DNA of 64,000 nucleotides from an uncultured Bacilli bacterium (GTDB lineage: Bacteria; Bacillota_I; Bacilli_A; RF39; UBA660): contig CAKOIF010000007.1 in the NCBI GenBank assembly GCA_934086485.1, positions 4,021 to 68,020 on the forward strand, in the 5' to 3' direction. The stretch's first letter is position 1; every line of letters begins with the position of its first letter. Under the pieces are notes generated by a model. That model ran no database searches. It saw only the letters and a program-made list of their open reading frames with translations, and had not been told where the DNA came from. Shown here piece after piece: positions 1-8,176 of this stretch. Made by a program: the position numbers and the translations under genes.

Positions 1-362
1 ATGCAAATAAACCAAGAGATTTTATGCAACATCTAGGCGATGTAATGAGAGAACTTGACGAAGATTTTCTTGTATCAAATATGATTAAAGATATAACAAT
101 TTATCAAAAATATGTTGAAAATTTAGTTATAAGTGATGTAAGAATGCCAAATGAAATAGATAAAATAAAATCATCATTTGATAATGTATATTCAATTTAT
201 GTTGTAAATCAATTTGGTTCTAGTAAATTAACTATAGAGCAACAATCACATATTACTGAAAATGCTTTAGAGAATTATACTGATTTTGATTATACAATTG
301 CTAATGATGAACTAGATAAGTTAAAAGAAAAGGTTTTTGCAATTTTAGATAAGGTGAAATAA
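1..362 (+). CDS. Deoxynucleoside monophosphate kinase-like protein, 3' part
   Basis: The frame is open to the left edge (codons from position 3), so the N-terminal half, where a P-loop would lie, is outside the window. About 119 residues remain. They include VISDVRMPNE and a later HITENAL stretch, of the kind seen in P-loop deoxynucleoside monophosphate kinases of phages and bacteria that turn dNMPs into dNDPs. The TAA stop shares its last base with the ATG of alaS (TAATG), so the two genes are probably translationally coupled. The family call rests on motif resemblance only. An NMP-kinase-like protein with another substrate is the alternative. Confidence 0.55.
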   Translation, partial: ANKPRDFMQHLGDVMRELDEDFLVSNMIKDITIYQKYVENLVISDVRMPNEIDKIKSSFDNVYSIYVVNQFGSSKLTIEQQSHITENALENYTDFDYTIANDELDKLKEKVFAILDKVK

Positions 363-2122
363 TGAAAAATGTTAATTTAAAAGATTTATATATTGATTTT
401 TTTGTATCAAAGGGACATAAAGAGATTCCATCTGCACCTGTAGTGCCTGAAAATGATCCAAGTGTTTTATTTAATACAGCAGGTATGCAACCACTTATTC
501 CATATTTAATGGGAAAAGAGCATCCTTATGGAACAAGACTTTGTGATGCACAAAAATGTATTCGTACTAATGATTTAGATGCTATTGGTGATACATATCA
601 TCATACATTTTTTGAAATGTTAGGTAACTGGTCTTTAGGTGATTACTTTAAAAAAGAGGCAATTACTTGGAGTTTTGAATTTTTAACACAAGTTTTAAAT
701 ATTCCAGTAGAGCGCCTTGCTGTAACTGTTTTTGCGGGAAATGATACAATCCCTTTTGACAAAGTAAGTTATGATTTATGGCTTAGTTTAGGTATTCCTG
801 AAAAAAGAATAGCAAAAACTACTGAAGATAATTTTTGGATTGCTGGTGAAACTGGACCATGTGGACCAGATAGTGAAATGTTCTATTTCAGAAGTAATGA
901 TGAAATTCCAGAAAAGTTTGATCCCGAGGATGAAAGATGGGTTGAAATTTGGAATGACGTATTTATGGAATTTAATAAAAAAAGTGATGGCAGCGTTGAA
1001 AGTCTTCCTAAGAAAAATGTTGATACTGGAATGGGACTTGAAAGAGTAACTGCCGTACTCGAAGGTGTAAATGATAATTATTTATCATCTGTATGGAAAG
1101 ATGTAATTGATTTAATTTGTGAAATATCAGGAAAAAGTTATGAAGAAAATGCAAAATCTATAAGAATTATTGCAGACCATATTCGTACTTCTGTATTTAT
1201 TGCTGCGGATAATGCTGGTATTAAGCCATCAAATGTAGGACAAGGTTATATTTTACGTAGACTTATTCGTAGAACTATTCGCCATGCTAAAAAATTAGGT
1301 ATTGATATAAATAGTGATTGGGAAAGAAAAATTGCTTCTTTAATAATATCTAAATATGCTAGATACTATAAAGAACTTACTGAAAATGAAAATACTGTTT
1401 ATGAAGTATTAAAAAATGAAAAAGAAAAATTTAATAGAACACTTGAAAAAGGTTTAAAAGAATTTAATAAAGTTATTTCTAAAAATAATAATATTGATGG
1501 AATTACAGCATTTCATTTATATGATACATATGGTTTTCCAATAGAACTTACTATTGAACTAGCAAATGAAAACAATGTAACAGTGGATGAAAAAGGCTTT
1601 AATGAAAAGTTTAAAGAACATCAAAATTTATCAAGAACTGCCTCAGCTGGACAATTTAAAGGTGGCCTTGCAGGTGATTCTGAAACAGAAACTAAATATC
1701 ATACTGCAACTCATCTTCTTAATGCCGCTTTAAAAATAACAGTAAATGGTGATGTTCATCAAAAGGGAAGTAATATTACTGACAAAAGAATGCGTTTTGA
1801 CTTTAGCTGTGATCATAAACTTTCTACTGAAGAAATTAAAAATACTGAAGATTTAGTAAATAAATGGATTAAAGATAGTCTTCCTGTTACAGTAGAGGAA
1901 ATGCCTAAAGAAAAAGCTGTTGAAATTGGGGCAGAGCATATGTTTATTGAAAAATATCCTGATATAGTAACTGTATATTTTATTGGTGATGTTTCTAAAG
2001 AAATATGTATGGGTCCACATGTAAAAAATACCAGTGAACTTGGAAATTTTAAAATCGTAAAAGAGGAATCTTCCTCTGCAGGTGTTCGTAGAATTAAAGC
2101 AATACTTGAAAGTGAGAAATAA
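362..2122 (+). CDS. alaS: Alanyl-tRNA synthetase, short form without C-terminal domain
   Basis: Cytosolic class II enzyme that charges tRNA-Ala. The N-terminal catalytic core (about residues 1-240) is recognisable from FNTAGMQPLIPY and FFEMLGNWSLGDYF. The editing domain carries its zinc/catalytic set: HTATH near residue 447, then C and H in ICMGPH near residues 549-553. It ends at SAGVRRIKAI, right after the editing domain. At 586 residues it lacks the DHHA1-type C-Ala domain of the usual roughly 870-residue protein. The ATG overlaps the upstream stop, and murD follows 2 bases after the stop, so it sits inside an operon. No T-box leader is present. Confidence 0.95.
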   Translation: MKNVNLKDLYIDFFVSKGHKEIPSAPVVPENDPSVLFNTAGMQPLIPYLMGKEHPYGTRLCDAQKCIRTNDLDAIGDTYHHTFFEMLGNWSLGDYFKKEAITWSFEFLTQVLNIPVERLAVTVFAGNDTIPFDKVSYDLWLSLGIPEKRIAKTTEDNFWIAGETGPCGPDSEMFYFRSNDEIPEKFDPEDERWVEIWNDVFMEFNKKSDGSVESLPKKNVDTGMGLERVTAVLEGVNDNYLSSVWKDVIDLICEISGKSYEENAKSIRIIADHIRTSVFIAADNAGIKPSNVGQGYILRRLIRRTIRHAKKLGIDINSDWERKIASLIISKYARYYKELTENENTVYEVLKNEKEKFNRTLEKGLKEFNKVISKNNNIDGITAFHLYDTYGFPIELTIELANENNVTVDEKGFNEKFKEHQNLSRTASAGQFKGGLAGDSETETKYHTATHLLNAALKITVNGDVHQKGSNITDKRMRFDFSCDHKLSTEEIKNTEDLVNKWIKDSLPVTVEEMPKEKAVEIGAEHMFIEKYPDIVTVYFIGDVSKEICMGPHVKNTSELGNFKIVKEESSSAGVRRIKAILESEK

Positions 2123-2124
2123 TT

Positions 2125-3441
2125 ATGTTTGAAAATAAAAAAATATTTATTTTAGGAATGGCAAGAAGTGGTTATAATGTAGCAAAACTTCTTTATAAAA
2201 ATAATGAAATTGTTATAACTGATAAAAACGATCAAGATGAAGAAAAGGTTAAAGAACTAGAAAGTTTAGGAGTAAAGTTTATTAAATGTGATAATCCTTT
2301 GGAAATATTTAACGATTCATTTGATATGGTTATTAAAAATCCAGGAGTTATGCCAACTCATCCTCTTTTAACTTATGCAAGTTCTAAAAATATACCAATT
2401 TATAATGAAATGGAAGTAGCATATCATTTTCTTCCTAAAAATATTACTATAATTGGTGTAACTGGTTCAAATGGAAAAACTACGACAACAACAATGATTT
2501 ATGAATTACTAAAACTTATGAAAAAGTCCGTAGTTCTCGGAGGAAATATTGGTTATCCTTTAAGTGAGGTAATTCCTCTTATTCATGAAGGCGATATTCT
2601 CCTTTTAGAGATATCAGACCATCAACTTATAAACTTTAAAGATTTTAAAACTAATATAAGCGTCCTTACAAACCTATGTCAAACACATTTAGATTATCAC
2701 GGAACTTATGAAAATTATAAAAAGGTAAAACATAATATATTTAATCATCATACTAAAGAAGACATAGCTATTATTAATGCTGGTAATGAAGATAGTATGA
2801 TTTTAACAAGTGATATAAATAGTACAAAAGAATATTTTAATGGCAAAGATGCTTTTGTAAAGGATAATGCTATTTATATTGAAAATGAAAAAATTATTGA
2901 TACAAAAGATATTTTAGTAAAAGGTATGCATAACTATGAAAATATTATGGCCTGTTTACTTGTTATTAAAGAATTTGGTATTGATAAAGGAATTGTTAAA
3001 AAGTTCTTTAGTACATTTAAAGGTGTTGAACATAGAATTGAATTTGTTTGTGAAAAAAGAGGAGTTAAATATTATAATGACTCTAAAGCTACAAATCCAA
3101 CAAGTACAATAACGGCTTTAAATGCGTTTGATGAAGATACATATCTTTTGCTCGGAGGTATGGAAAGAAGCCAAGATTTTCACGAACTTGATGGTGCAAT
3201 TAAAAATGTTAAAAAGATTTATGCAATTGGAGAAACTACTGAAAAAGTTTATGAATATGCTCAAAGTATGAATATTTTATGTGAAAAATGCTATACTTTA
3301 AATGAAGCAATGAATAAAATTAAAAAGGACAATATTAAAAATGGGGTAGTTCTTTTATCTCCTGCAAGTGCAAGTTGGGATCAATATGATAAATTTGAAA
3401 CTCGTGGAGAAGAATTTAAAAATATTGCAAAAAGTATGTAA
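2125..3441 (+). CDS. murD: UDP-N-acetylmuramoyl-L-alanine--D-glutamate ligase
   Basis: Mur ligase that adds D-glutamate to UDP-MurNAc-L-Ala in cytoplasmic peptidoglycan precursor synthesis. The N-terminal nucleotide-sugar domain begins FILGMARSGYNVAKLL. The central ATPase domain has the P-loop GVTGSNGKTTTTTMI near residue 110. The C-terminal ligase domain includes YNDSKATNPTST, typical of MurD. The length of 438 residues is normal. It follows alaS by 2 bases and is probably cotranscribed. The partner murC is about 5 kb away on the other strand, so the mur genes are dispersed here. Confidence 0.93.
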   Translation: MFENKKIFILGMARSGYNVAKLLYKNNEIVITDKNDQDEEKVKELESLGVKFIKCDNPLEIFNDSFDMVIKNPGVMPTHPLLTYASSKNIPIYNEMEVAYHFLPKNITIIGVTGSNGKTTTTTMIYELLKLMKKSVVLGGNIGYPLSEVIPLIHEGDILLLEISDHQLINFKDFKTNISVLTNLCQTHLDYHGTYENYKKVKHNIFNHHTKEDIAIINAGNEDSMILTSDINSTKEYFNGKDAFVKDNAIYIENEKIIDTKDILVKGMHNYENIMACLLVIKEFGIDKGIVKKFFSTFKGVEHRIEFVCEKRGVKYYNDSKATNPTSTITALNAFDEDTYLLLGGMERSQDFHELDGAIKNVKKIYAIGETTEKVYEYAQSMNILCEKCYTLNEAMNKIKKDNIKNGVVLLSPASASWDQYDKFETRGEEFKNIAKSM

Positions 3442-3481
3442 AAATTATATAATTTAAATATAAGAATAAAGGGTGATTAAT

Positions 3482-4555
3482 GTGAGAAATGAAATTGGAA
3501 CTGATCCAACTATGGTCGATGTTATTGAAACTTTAGATGTACCGGTACCTGAAAAAAAGATTGAACCTAAAAAAGAAAATAAGAGAGATAATAATGATAA
3601 AAAACCTGAAAAAAAGGGTAGTTTTATTAAAAACTTATTATTTATTATTTTAGTTTTGGCTTTAATGGGTGGTGTAGCCTTTGGTGTTTATTACTATTTA
3701 AGACTTGCTAAAAACAATGAAAATAATGTTAATGTTACACCAGCATTCAATTTAAATAAAATGCAAATTAATGAGGGTGATGAAATACCTCAAAGTTTAA
3801 GTGAATACGGAGACTTTTCAAAAATAGATATATCTAATTGTGCTCTTGACACATCTGAAGTTAAAAATAATGTTCCAGGAAATTATACATATTATGTTAT
3901 GTGTAATGGTTCAAAATATTCAGAAAGCTTTGTTGTAAAATCTAAAGATGGCAGTGATGAGCCAAATACTCCAACAGTTACAAAAAGACTTAATGTTACA
4001 ACATATTTTAACTATACAATAAAAGGAGAACAACTTAATATTGAAAGACTTATTTCTTCGGATGATAATTTAACCTTTAGTTTTGTAGATAAAGAAAAAT
4101 ATAAAGAAGATATGTATAATATTGGCCTTCAGAAAGTTGAAATAAAAGCAGTTGATGAAGAAAACAATGAAAATACTTATTATGCTTTTGTTTATGTTAT
4201 TAATGAAGAACCTAAAATGAAATTTAAATGTATTAGTCCAAATAATAGTTTAATTGATGAAATTATATTTAATAAAAATAAAGAAAATATGAATAATTCG
4301 GTAAGAATGTATGAATATACTTTTGATGAAACAGAGTATTCAAATATGATTGAAACTGTCACTAACGGAACTATCAAAATTAATGAAAATGAAGGTAATG
4401 CTATTTTAGATTATACAAATAAAAAGATTACTATTTTAAAAGATTTACCAACTGAAACGCTAAATAGTGAATATGGTGGAACTTTTCCATCAACTTATAG
4501 TGAAGTAAGTAATTATTATCGTAATAGTTTAAAATATACTTGTTCATTTAATTAA
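3482..4555 (+). CDS. Single-pass membrane protein of unknown function
   Basis: About 357 residues with no recognised family. A Lys/Glu/Pro-rich cytoplasmic tail of roughly 55 residues precedes one hydrophobic segment (FIKNLLFIILVLALMGGVAF). The extracytoplasmic part that follows is beta-rich and carries several Cys residues (for example VMCNGSKY and KFKCISP). The GTG at 3482 is preferred because AAGGGTG ends 6 bases before it. A GTG at 3473 would place the ribosome site inside the coding region. It follows murD by 40 bases and ends at a hairpin terminator. Topology suggests a cell-surface role, but no function can be assigned. Confidence 0.7.
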   Translation: MRNEIGTDPTMVDVIETLDVPVPEKKIEPKKENKRDNNDKKPEKKGSFIKNLLFIILVLALMGGVAFGVYYYLRLAKNNENNVNVTPAFNLNKMQINEGDEIPQSLSEYGDFSKIDISNCALDTSEVKNNVPGNYTYYVMCNGSKYSESFVVKSKDGSDEPNTPTVTKRLNVTTYFNYTIKGEQLNIERLISSDDNLTFSFVDKEKYKEDMYNIGLQKVEIKAVDEENNENTYYAFVYVINEEPKMKFKCISPNNSLIDEIIFNKNKENMNNSVRMYEYTFDETEYSNMIETVTNGTIKINENEGNAILDYTNKKITILKDLPTETLNSEYGGTFPSTYSEVSNYYRNSLKYTCSFN

Positions 4556-4583
4556 AGTGGTATGAAAAAATACTACTTTTTTT
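4554..4583 (+). terminator. Rho-independent terminator after the alaS-murD operon
   Basis: AAAGTGGTAT and ATACTACTTT form a 10-bp stem with one G-T pair, followed by a run of T. It closes the leftmost operon. Confidence 0.75.
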
Positions 4584-4639
4584 ATGAATTAAAAAGATAT
4601 TAAAAAGTCTTACAAACCCAGTATTTATCTAGCATTAAT

Positions 4640-4784
4640 TTTCATAAATTATATACTTTTCGGAAAAATCATCCTTGTATTTACCTTATTCCTACTATAA
4701 TTAAACCATTTTTTAAAGTGATTTTCAAGCCCTTTTCTCGAAAATTGGGACCTCTATTTTCTTAAAAGTATATAATTTATGAAA
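4640..4784. promoter_or_regulatory. Invertible promoter cassette A, core facing away from the gene
   Basis: A perfect 21-bp inverted repeat (4640-4660 and 4764-4784, core CATAAATTATATACTTTT) flanks a 103-bp core. Read on the minus strand, the core has TTGAAA, 23 bases, TATAGT. The same core occurs in the opposite direction in cassettes B (32354) and C (34558). The outside right flank CCCAGTATTTATAAGGGAT carries the ribosome site of the next gene. In this orientation the promoter-like element points away from the gene (apparent OFF state). Inversion by a recombinase encoded elsewhere is inferred. Confidence 0.75.
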
Positions 4785-4820
4785 GAAGGTCCCAGTATTT
4801 ATAAGGGATGGGAGAGAATT

Positions 4821-6584
4821 ATGAAAATTAATAATATAAAAATTATGGGTGTGTTTGCGACAGTACTTTTATTAGTTATAGTAATAACAGCATCATTTGC
4901 ATATTTTGGTTCATTTAATGTAAATTTAAATAATAATGTAGCAGTAAATGTAAATTCAGTATCACCAGGAGATGCAACATTTACCTCAAATGCGACGCAG
5001 TTGAATTTACAAGTACCAGCCGCAAATATGAGTTTTACAGCAGCAAATAACGAAGTTGCAGCAGCAGAAAATACCGCATTTCTAGATGTAACTCTTACTG
5101 GTTCATCAAATTTACTAACAACTTGTACATATGATATAGTTTATGAATATGATGCAGGAAGTAATGTATATGGACAAGGTACAACGACAAAAACAAGTGG
5201 CGCTACAAAAGAAATAACAATTGAAGTAAATGGTATGAATGGAAATAATCATTTTGCTACAGAAACAAATTTTGATCATGCTAGTATTCAAAGTCATTAT
5301 GATAGTACCAATAAATATTATAAATTAGTCGAGGGAGCAACAATAAAAAGTTTAGGAAGTACTCAATCAGTAAGATGGAAAATAACAGGAAGATATTATA
5401 ATTCGAATATAAGTCAAGCACAATTAGGTGGAAAAAACTTTATTGGTAAAATATATGCAATAAGTAAAGGATGTTCTTCAGAAGATGGAACAACTGTTAA
5501 AAAAGGGTATGAAACAATCCTTGCAAATAATGGTGGAAAAACTGCAATTGAGGCAAAAACAGCAGATTTTACAAAAGTAGAAACCAGTAATGCTGGAATG
5601 TATTCATATACTGAAGGAACAGGTAAAACATATTATTATAGAGGAGCAGTAGACAATAACTGGGTTAAATATGGTAAGTTTAAAGAAGAGCAAATTGTTT
5701 ATAGAGGCTTTTATGATGAAAACTCCACAGATGTAGTATGGTATGATGAAAATAATGTAACAAAATACATGGATTACGCAACATTAGCAGAGTGTCAAAC
5801 TGGAGTTGATGCTGATAATTATGGCTCATCTTATAACTACAAATGTAAAGCAGTAACGTACGCATATAAAGATGATGATATGTACTGGAGAATAATAAGA
5901 GTAGATAAAGATAATAAAATAAAAATGATATATGCAGGAAGTAAAGCACCAAGTGAAAGTACAAAAGTTGCAATTACTGGAACAAATACAAATATGGGTT
6001 TCACGCCATATAATAATGATAGTGATCATGCAGAATATGTAGGATTTCAATATACAACTGGTTCACAAAGAGGAACAACAACAAATAGTACAATAAAAAC
6101 ATATTTAGATAATTGGTATACAAAATATTTTAATGAAAATATAGGAACATCAAGATTTGTTAAAACAACATTTTGCAATGATAGAAATACATCAAGTACT
6201 TGGGCATCAACTGGCAGTAGAGTTGAATATGCTCCATATACTAGGCTATCTTCATATACACCAACACCCACGTTCGAATGTAATACTGCGGATATGTTAA
6301 CAAATAATTTAGGACTAATAACAACGGATGAAGTAGCAATGGCAGGCGGAAAGCTATATGAGAACAACACTGCTTTCTATTTAAGCAATAATATGGCTTA
6401 TTGGTCGGGCTCCCCTTATGATTTCACTGTTCTTCCTTGCGTATTTGGGCTTAGCCCGTTTGGTGGTCTGTATAGTGGCAATGTTGCTAATCGTAATATT
6501 GGTGCTCGAGGTGTAGTTTCTCTATCCTCTGAAACCAAATTACTTGGCAGTGGAACATATAATGATGTTTACACAGTAAGTTAG
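4821..6584 (+). CDS. Surface protein A, SipW-type signal and variable C-terminal domain
   Basis: 587 residues. The ATG at 4821 is preceded by GGGAGAG; an upstream in-frame ATG at 4779 lies in the inverted repeat and has no ribosome site. The N-terminus is a hydrophobic export signal ending in TASFAYFGSF, resembling TasA/camelysin-type signals. A beta-rich module of about 220 residues follows and is shared with the proteins at 32524 and 34729. The C-terminal half (YWRIIR, DNWYTKYF, WSGSPYDF, VVSLSS, YNDVYTVS) is instead shared with the proteins at 60121 and 61928, so this is a chimera of the two families. Between WSGSP and VVSLSS the codons become adenine-poor and GC-rich (6400-6530). The exact function is unknown; a fibre or adhesin-type surface subunit is inferred. 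Confidence 0.75.
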   Translation: MKINNIKIMGVFATVLLLVIVITASFAYFGSFNVNLNNNVAVNVNSVSPGDATFTSNATQLNLQVPAANMSFTAANNEVAAAENTAFLDVTLTGSSNLLTTCTYDIVYEYDAGSNVYGQGTTTKTSGATKEITIEVNGMNGNNHFATETNFDHASIQSHYDSTNKYYKLVEGATIKSLGSTQSVRWKITGRYYNSNISQAQLGGKNFIGKIYAISKGCSSEDGTTVKKGYETILANNGGKTAIEAKTADFTKVETSNAGMYSYTEGTGKTYYYRGAVDNNWVKYGKFKEEQIVYRGFYDENSTDVVWYDENNVTKYMDYATLAECQTGVDADNYGSSYNYKCKAVTYAYKDDDMYWRIIRVDKDNKIKMIYAGSKAPSESTKVAITGTNTNMGFTPYNNDSDHAEYVGFQYTTGSQRGTTTNSTIKTYLDNWYTKYFNENIGTSRFVKTTFCNDRNTSSTWASTGSRVEYAPYTRLSSYTPTPTFECNTADMLTNNLGLITTDEVAMAGGKLYENNTAFYLSNNMAYWSGSPYDFTVLPCVFGLSPFGGLYSGNVANRNIGARGVVSLSSETKLLGSGTYNDVYTVS

Positions 6585-6596
6585 AAATGTTATAAT
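6568..6596 (+). promoter_or_regulatory. Promoter of dusB inside the end of the surface gene
   Basis: TTTACA, 17 bases, TATAAT with an upstream TG (extended -10). It lies across the stop codon of the surface gene. Predicted transcription begins near 6603, 20 bases before the dusB ATG. Confidence 0.6.
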
Positions 6597-6622
6597 CTTT
6601 CTTGAAAAGGAAAGATTTTTTT
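6594..6622 (+). terminator. Terminator hairpin that contains the dusB ribosome site
   Basis: AATCTTTC and GAAAGATT form an 8-bp stem followed by a T run. The 3' arm includes GGAAAG, the Shine-Dalgarno site for the ATG at 6623. Read-through mRNA from the surface gene would therefore terminate or hide the dusB site. A transcript starting near 6603 would lack the 5' arm. Confidence 0.6.
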
Positions 6623-7606
6623 ATGGTTAAAATAGGTAATGTAGAAATAAATGGTAAGATAGTACTTGCTCCAATGGCTGGAATAACAAATAAAACATAT
6701 CGTATGATATGTAAAGAGTTTGGTGCCGCTTTAGTAGTCGGTGAAATGGTATCAGATAAAGCTATAATGTTTGGTAATGAAAAAACTAAAAAACTTTTAG
6801 ACATGGATGAAAGTGAAAGACCTATATCACAACAAATATTTGGTTCTGATAAAGAAAGTTTTTGCATAGCAGCTAAAAAAGTTTATGAATATATGCATCC
6901 AGATATTATTGATATAAATATGGGATGTCCTGTTCCTAAAATTGCTATTAGGTCACAGGCAGGTAGTGCACTTTTAAAAAGTCCTGAAAAAATATATGAA
7001 ATAGTAAAAACTGTAAAAGAAAGTGTTCCTTGTCCTGTAACTGTTAAAATAAGAAGTGGTTGGGATGAAAATAGCATAAATTGTGTTGAGGTCGCTAAAA
7101 TATGTGAAAAAGCTGGTGCAAGTGCAATAACTCTTCATGCAAGAACCAGAAGTCAAGGTTATTCAGGTCATAGTGATTGGTCTTTAATTAAAAAAGTTAA
7201 AGAAAGTGTAAATATACCTGTAATTGGAAATGGTGATGTAACATCTTGTTATGAGGCTGAAAAGATGCTTGCAGAAACAGGCTGTGATTTAGTAATGATA
7301 GGCAGAGGCCTTCTTGGAAATCCATGGCTCATCAAAGAATGTAATGATTATTTAAATGAAGGAAAACTTCCTAAAAAAGTTACTTATGAAGAAAAAATAG
7401 AAATGATGAAAAGACATTTAACTGGTTTAGTTTCTGAAAAAGGAGAAAAAAGTGCAGTACTTGAAATAAGAACTCATTTTCTATATTATTTAAAAGGTCT
7501 TGAGGGTAGTAGTGAAATAAAAAATATGATATGTAAAGAAACATCTTATGAAAATATTATAAAAATTCTTGATAACTATTTAATTCAATTAGAAAATAAC
7601 AAATAA
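6623..7606 (+). CDS. dusB: tRNA-dihydrouridine synthase
   Basis: FMN- and NADPH-dependent reduction of uridines in tRNA. The TIM-barrel starts with VLAPMAGITNKTYRMIC. DINMGCPVPKI carries the active-site Cys region, followed by VKIRSGWDE, ITLHARTRSQGYSG and NGDVTS, which are the usual Dus motifs. The length of 327 residues fits the DusB group. The ATG at 6623 is used, with GGAAAG 8-12 bases upstream. It is followed by a bidirectional terminator. The assignment to DusB rather than DusA/C rests on Firmicutes precedent. Confidence 0.9.
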   Translation: MVKIGNVEINGKIVLAPMAGITNKTYRMICKEFGAALVVGEMVSDKAIMFGNEKTKKLLDMDESERPISQQIFGSDKESFCIAAKKVYEYMHPDIIDINMGCPVPKIAIRSQAGSALLKSPEKIYEIVKTVKESVPCPVTVKIRSGWDENSINCVEVAKICEKAGASAITLHARTRSQGYSGHSDWSLIKKVKESVNIPVIGNGDVTSCYEAEKMLAETGCDLVMIGRGLLGNPWLIKECNDYLNEGKLPKKVTYEEKIEMMKRHLTGLVSEKGEKSAVLEIRTHFLYYLKGLEGSSEIKNMICKETSYENIIKILDNYLIQLENNK

Positions 7607-7618
7607 TTTATTGTAAAC

Positions 7619-7641
7619 AAAAAAGGCTTTTGGCCTTTTTA
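7619..7641. terminator. Bidirectional terminator between dusB and the murC operon
   Basis: AAAAAGGC, loop TTTTG, GCCTTTTT. It has A/T tracts on both sides and serves both convergent genes. Confidence 0.8.
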
Positions 7642-8175
7642 TTTGATTTCTAAAATAATTTCATATTCTTGAAGTATTTGTTGAAGCATCTTTTTATTCA
7701 TATAATAATTTTCATCATTATAACGAAGTATTAAATAATCATCTTTATTTTTATTAAATAGAGTAGTTCCTTTATTACTATCAATTTGCTTTAAAATATT
7801 TTGTACTTCATCATCAGTAAGCTCTTTTTTAAAGTCAATGTGGTAACCATGAAGTGGATCAAAAATATAAAAATAATCTGTATAATATGCATAAACTACA
7901 TTTGATTTTGTTATATATAAATAATAATTTTTATCAATGTTAGTTTCTTTTAAAAAGGTACCTTTATCTGTTAAATTATTTCCTTTGGTGGTTTCTCCGA
8001 AATTAACTCTTATATAATAATCCTCTTTATATAGTTTATCAAATTCATTTTTCTTTTCACTTCTTAAAAAGTAAAATACCATAAATATTATTAATATTGT
8101 TAATATGATTGAACCTATTAATATTAAAGTACTGTTATTTCTTACTTTTGGTTTATCTAAATCACTATTTTTCAT
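7639..8175 (-). CDS. Small single-pass membrane protein of unknown function
   Basis: 178 residues. A short cytoplasmic N-terminus precedes one membrane helix (STLILIGSIILTILIIFMVF). A charged extracytoplasmic domain of about 140 residues follows, rich in Tyr, Asp and Lys. It starts 1 base after the murC stop on the same strand, so it is cotranscribed and probably translationally coupled with murC. This suggests, but does not show, a cell-envelope role. No conserved family was recognised. Confidence 0.7.
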   Translation of the reverse strand: MKNSDLDKPKVRNNSTLILIGSIILTILIIFMVFYFLRSEKKNEFDKLYKEDYYIRVNFGETTKGNNLTDKGTFLKETNIDKNYYLYITKSNVVYAYYTDYFYIFDPLHGYHIDFKKELTDDEVQNILKQIDSNKGTTLFNKNKDDYLILRYNDENYYMNKKMLQQILQEYEIILEIK

Positions 8176-8176
8176 A

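Noticed and set aside
1..361. T-box or other riboswitch before alaS
   Set aside because: The alaS start overlaps the upstream coding region, leaving no leader.
4640..4784. Cassette inverted repeats as plain terminators
   Set aside because: The arms are 103 bp apart, have no T run, and the core between them contains promoter-like boxes and occurs in both orientations among copies.
4779..4820. Upstream start for surface protein A
   Set aside because: The ATG lies inside the right arm of the invertible cassette and the sequence to 4820 is leader DNA containing the ribosome site.
5680..5973. Minus-strand open frames inside the surface genes
   Set aside because: They mirror repetitive AT-rich codons of the real genes, with no ribosome sites and no conserved counterpart in the paralogues.
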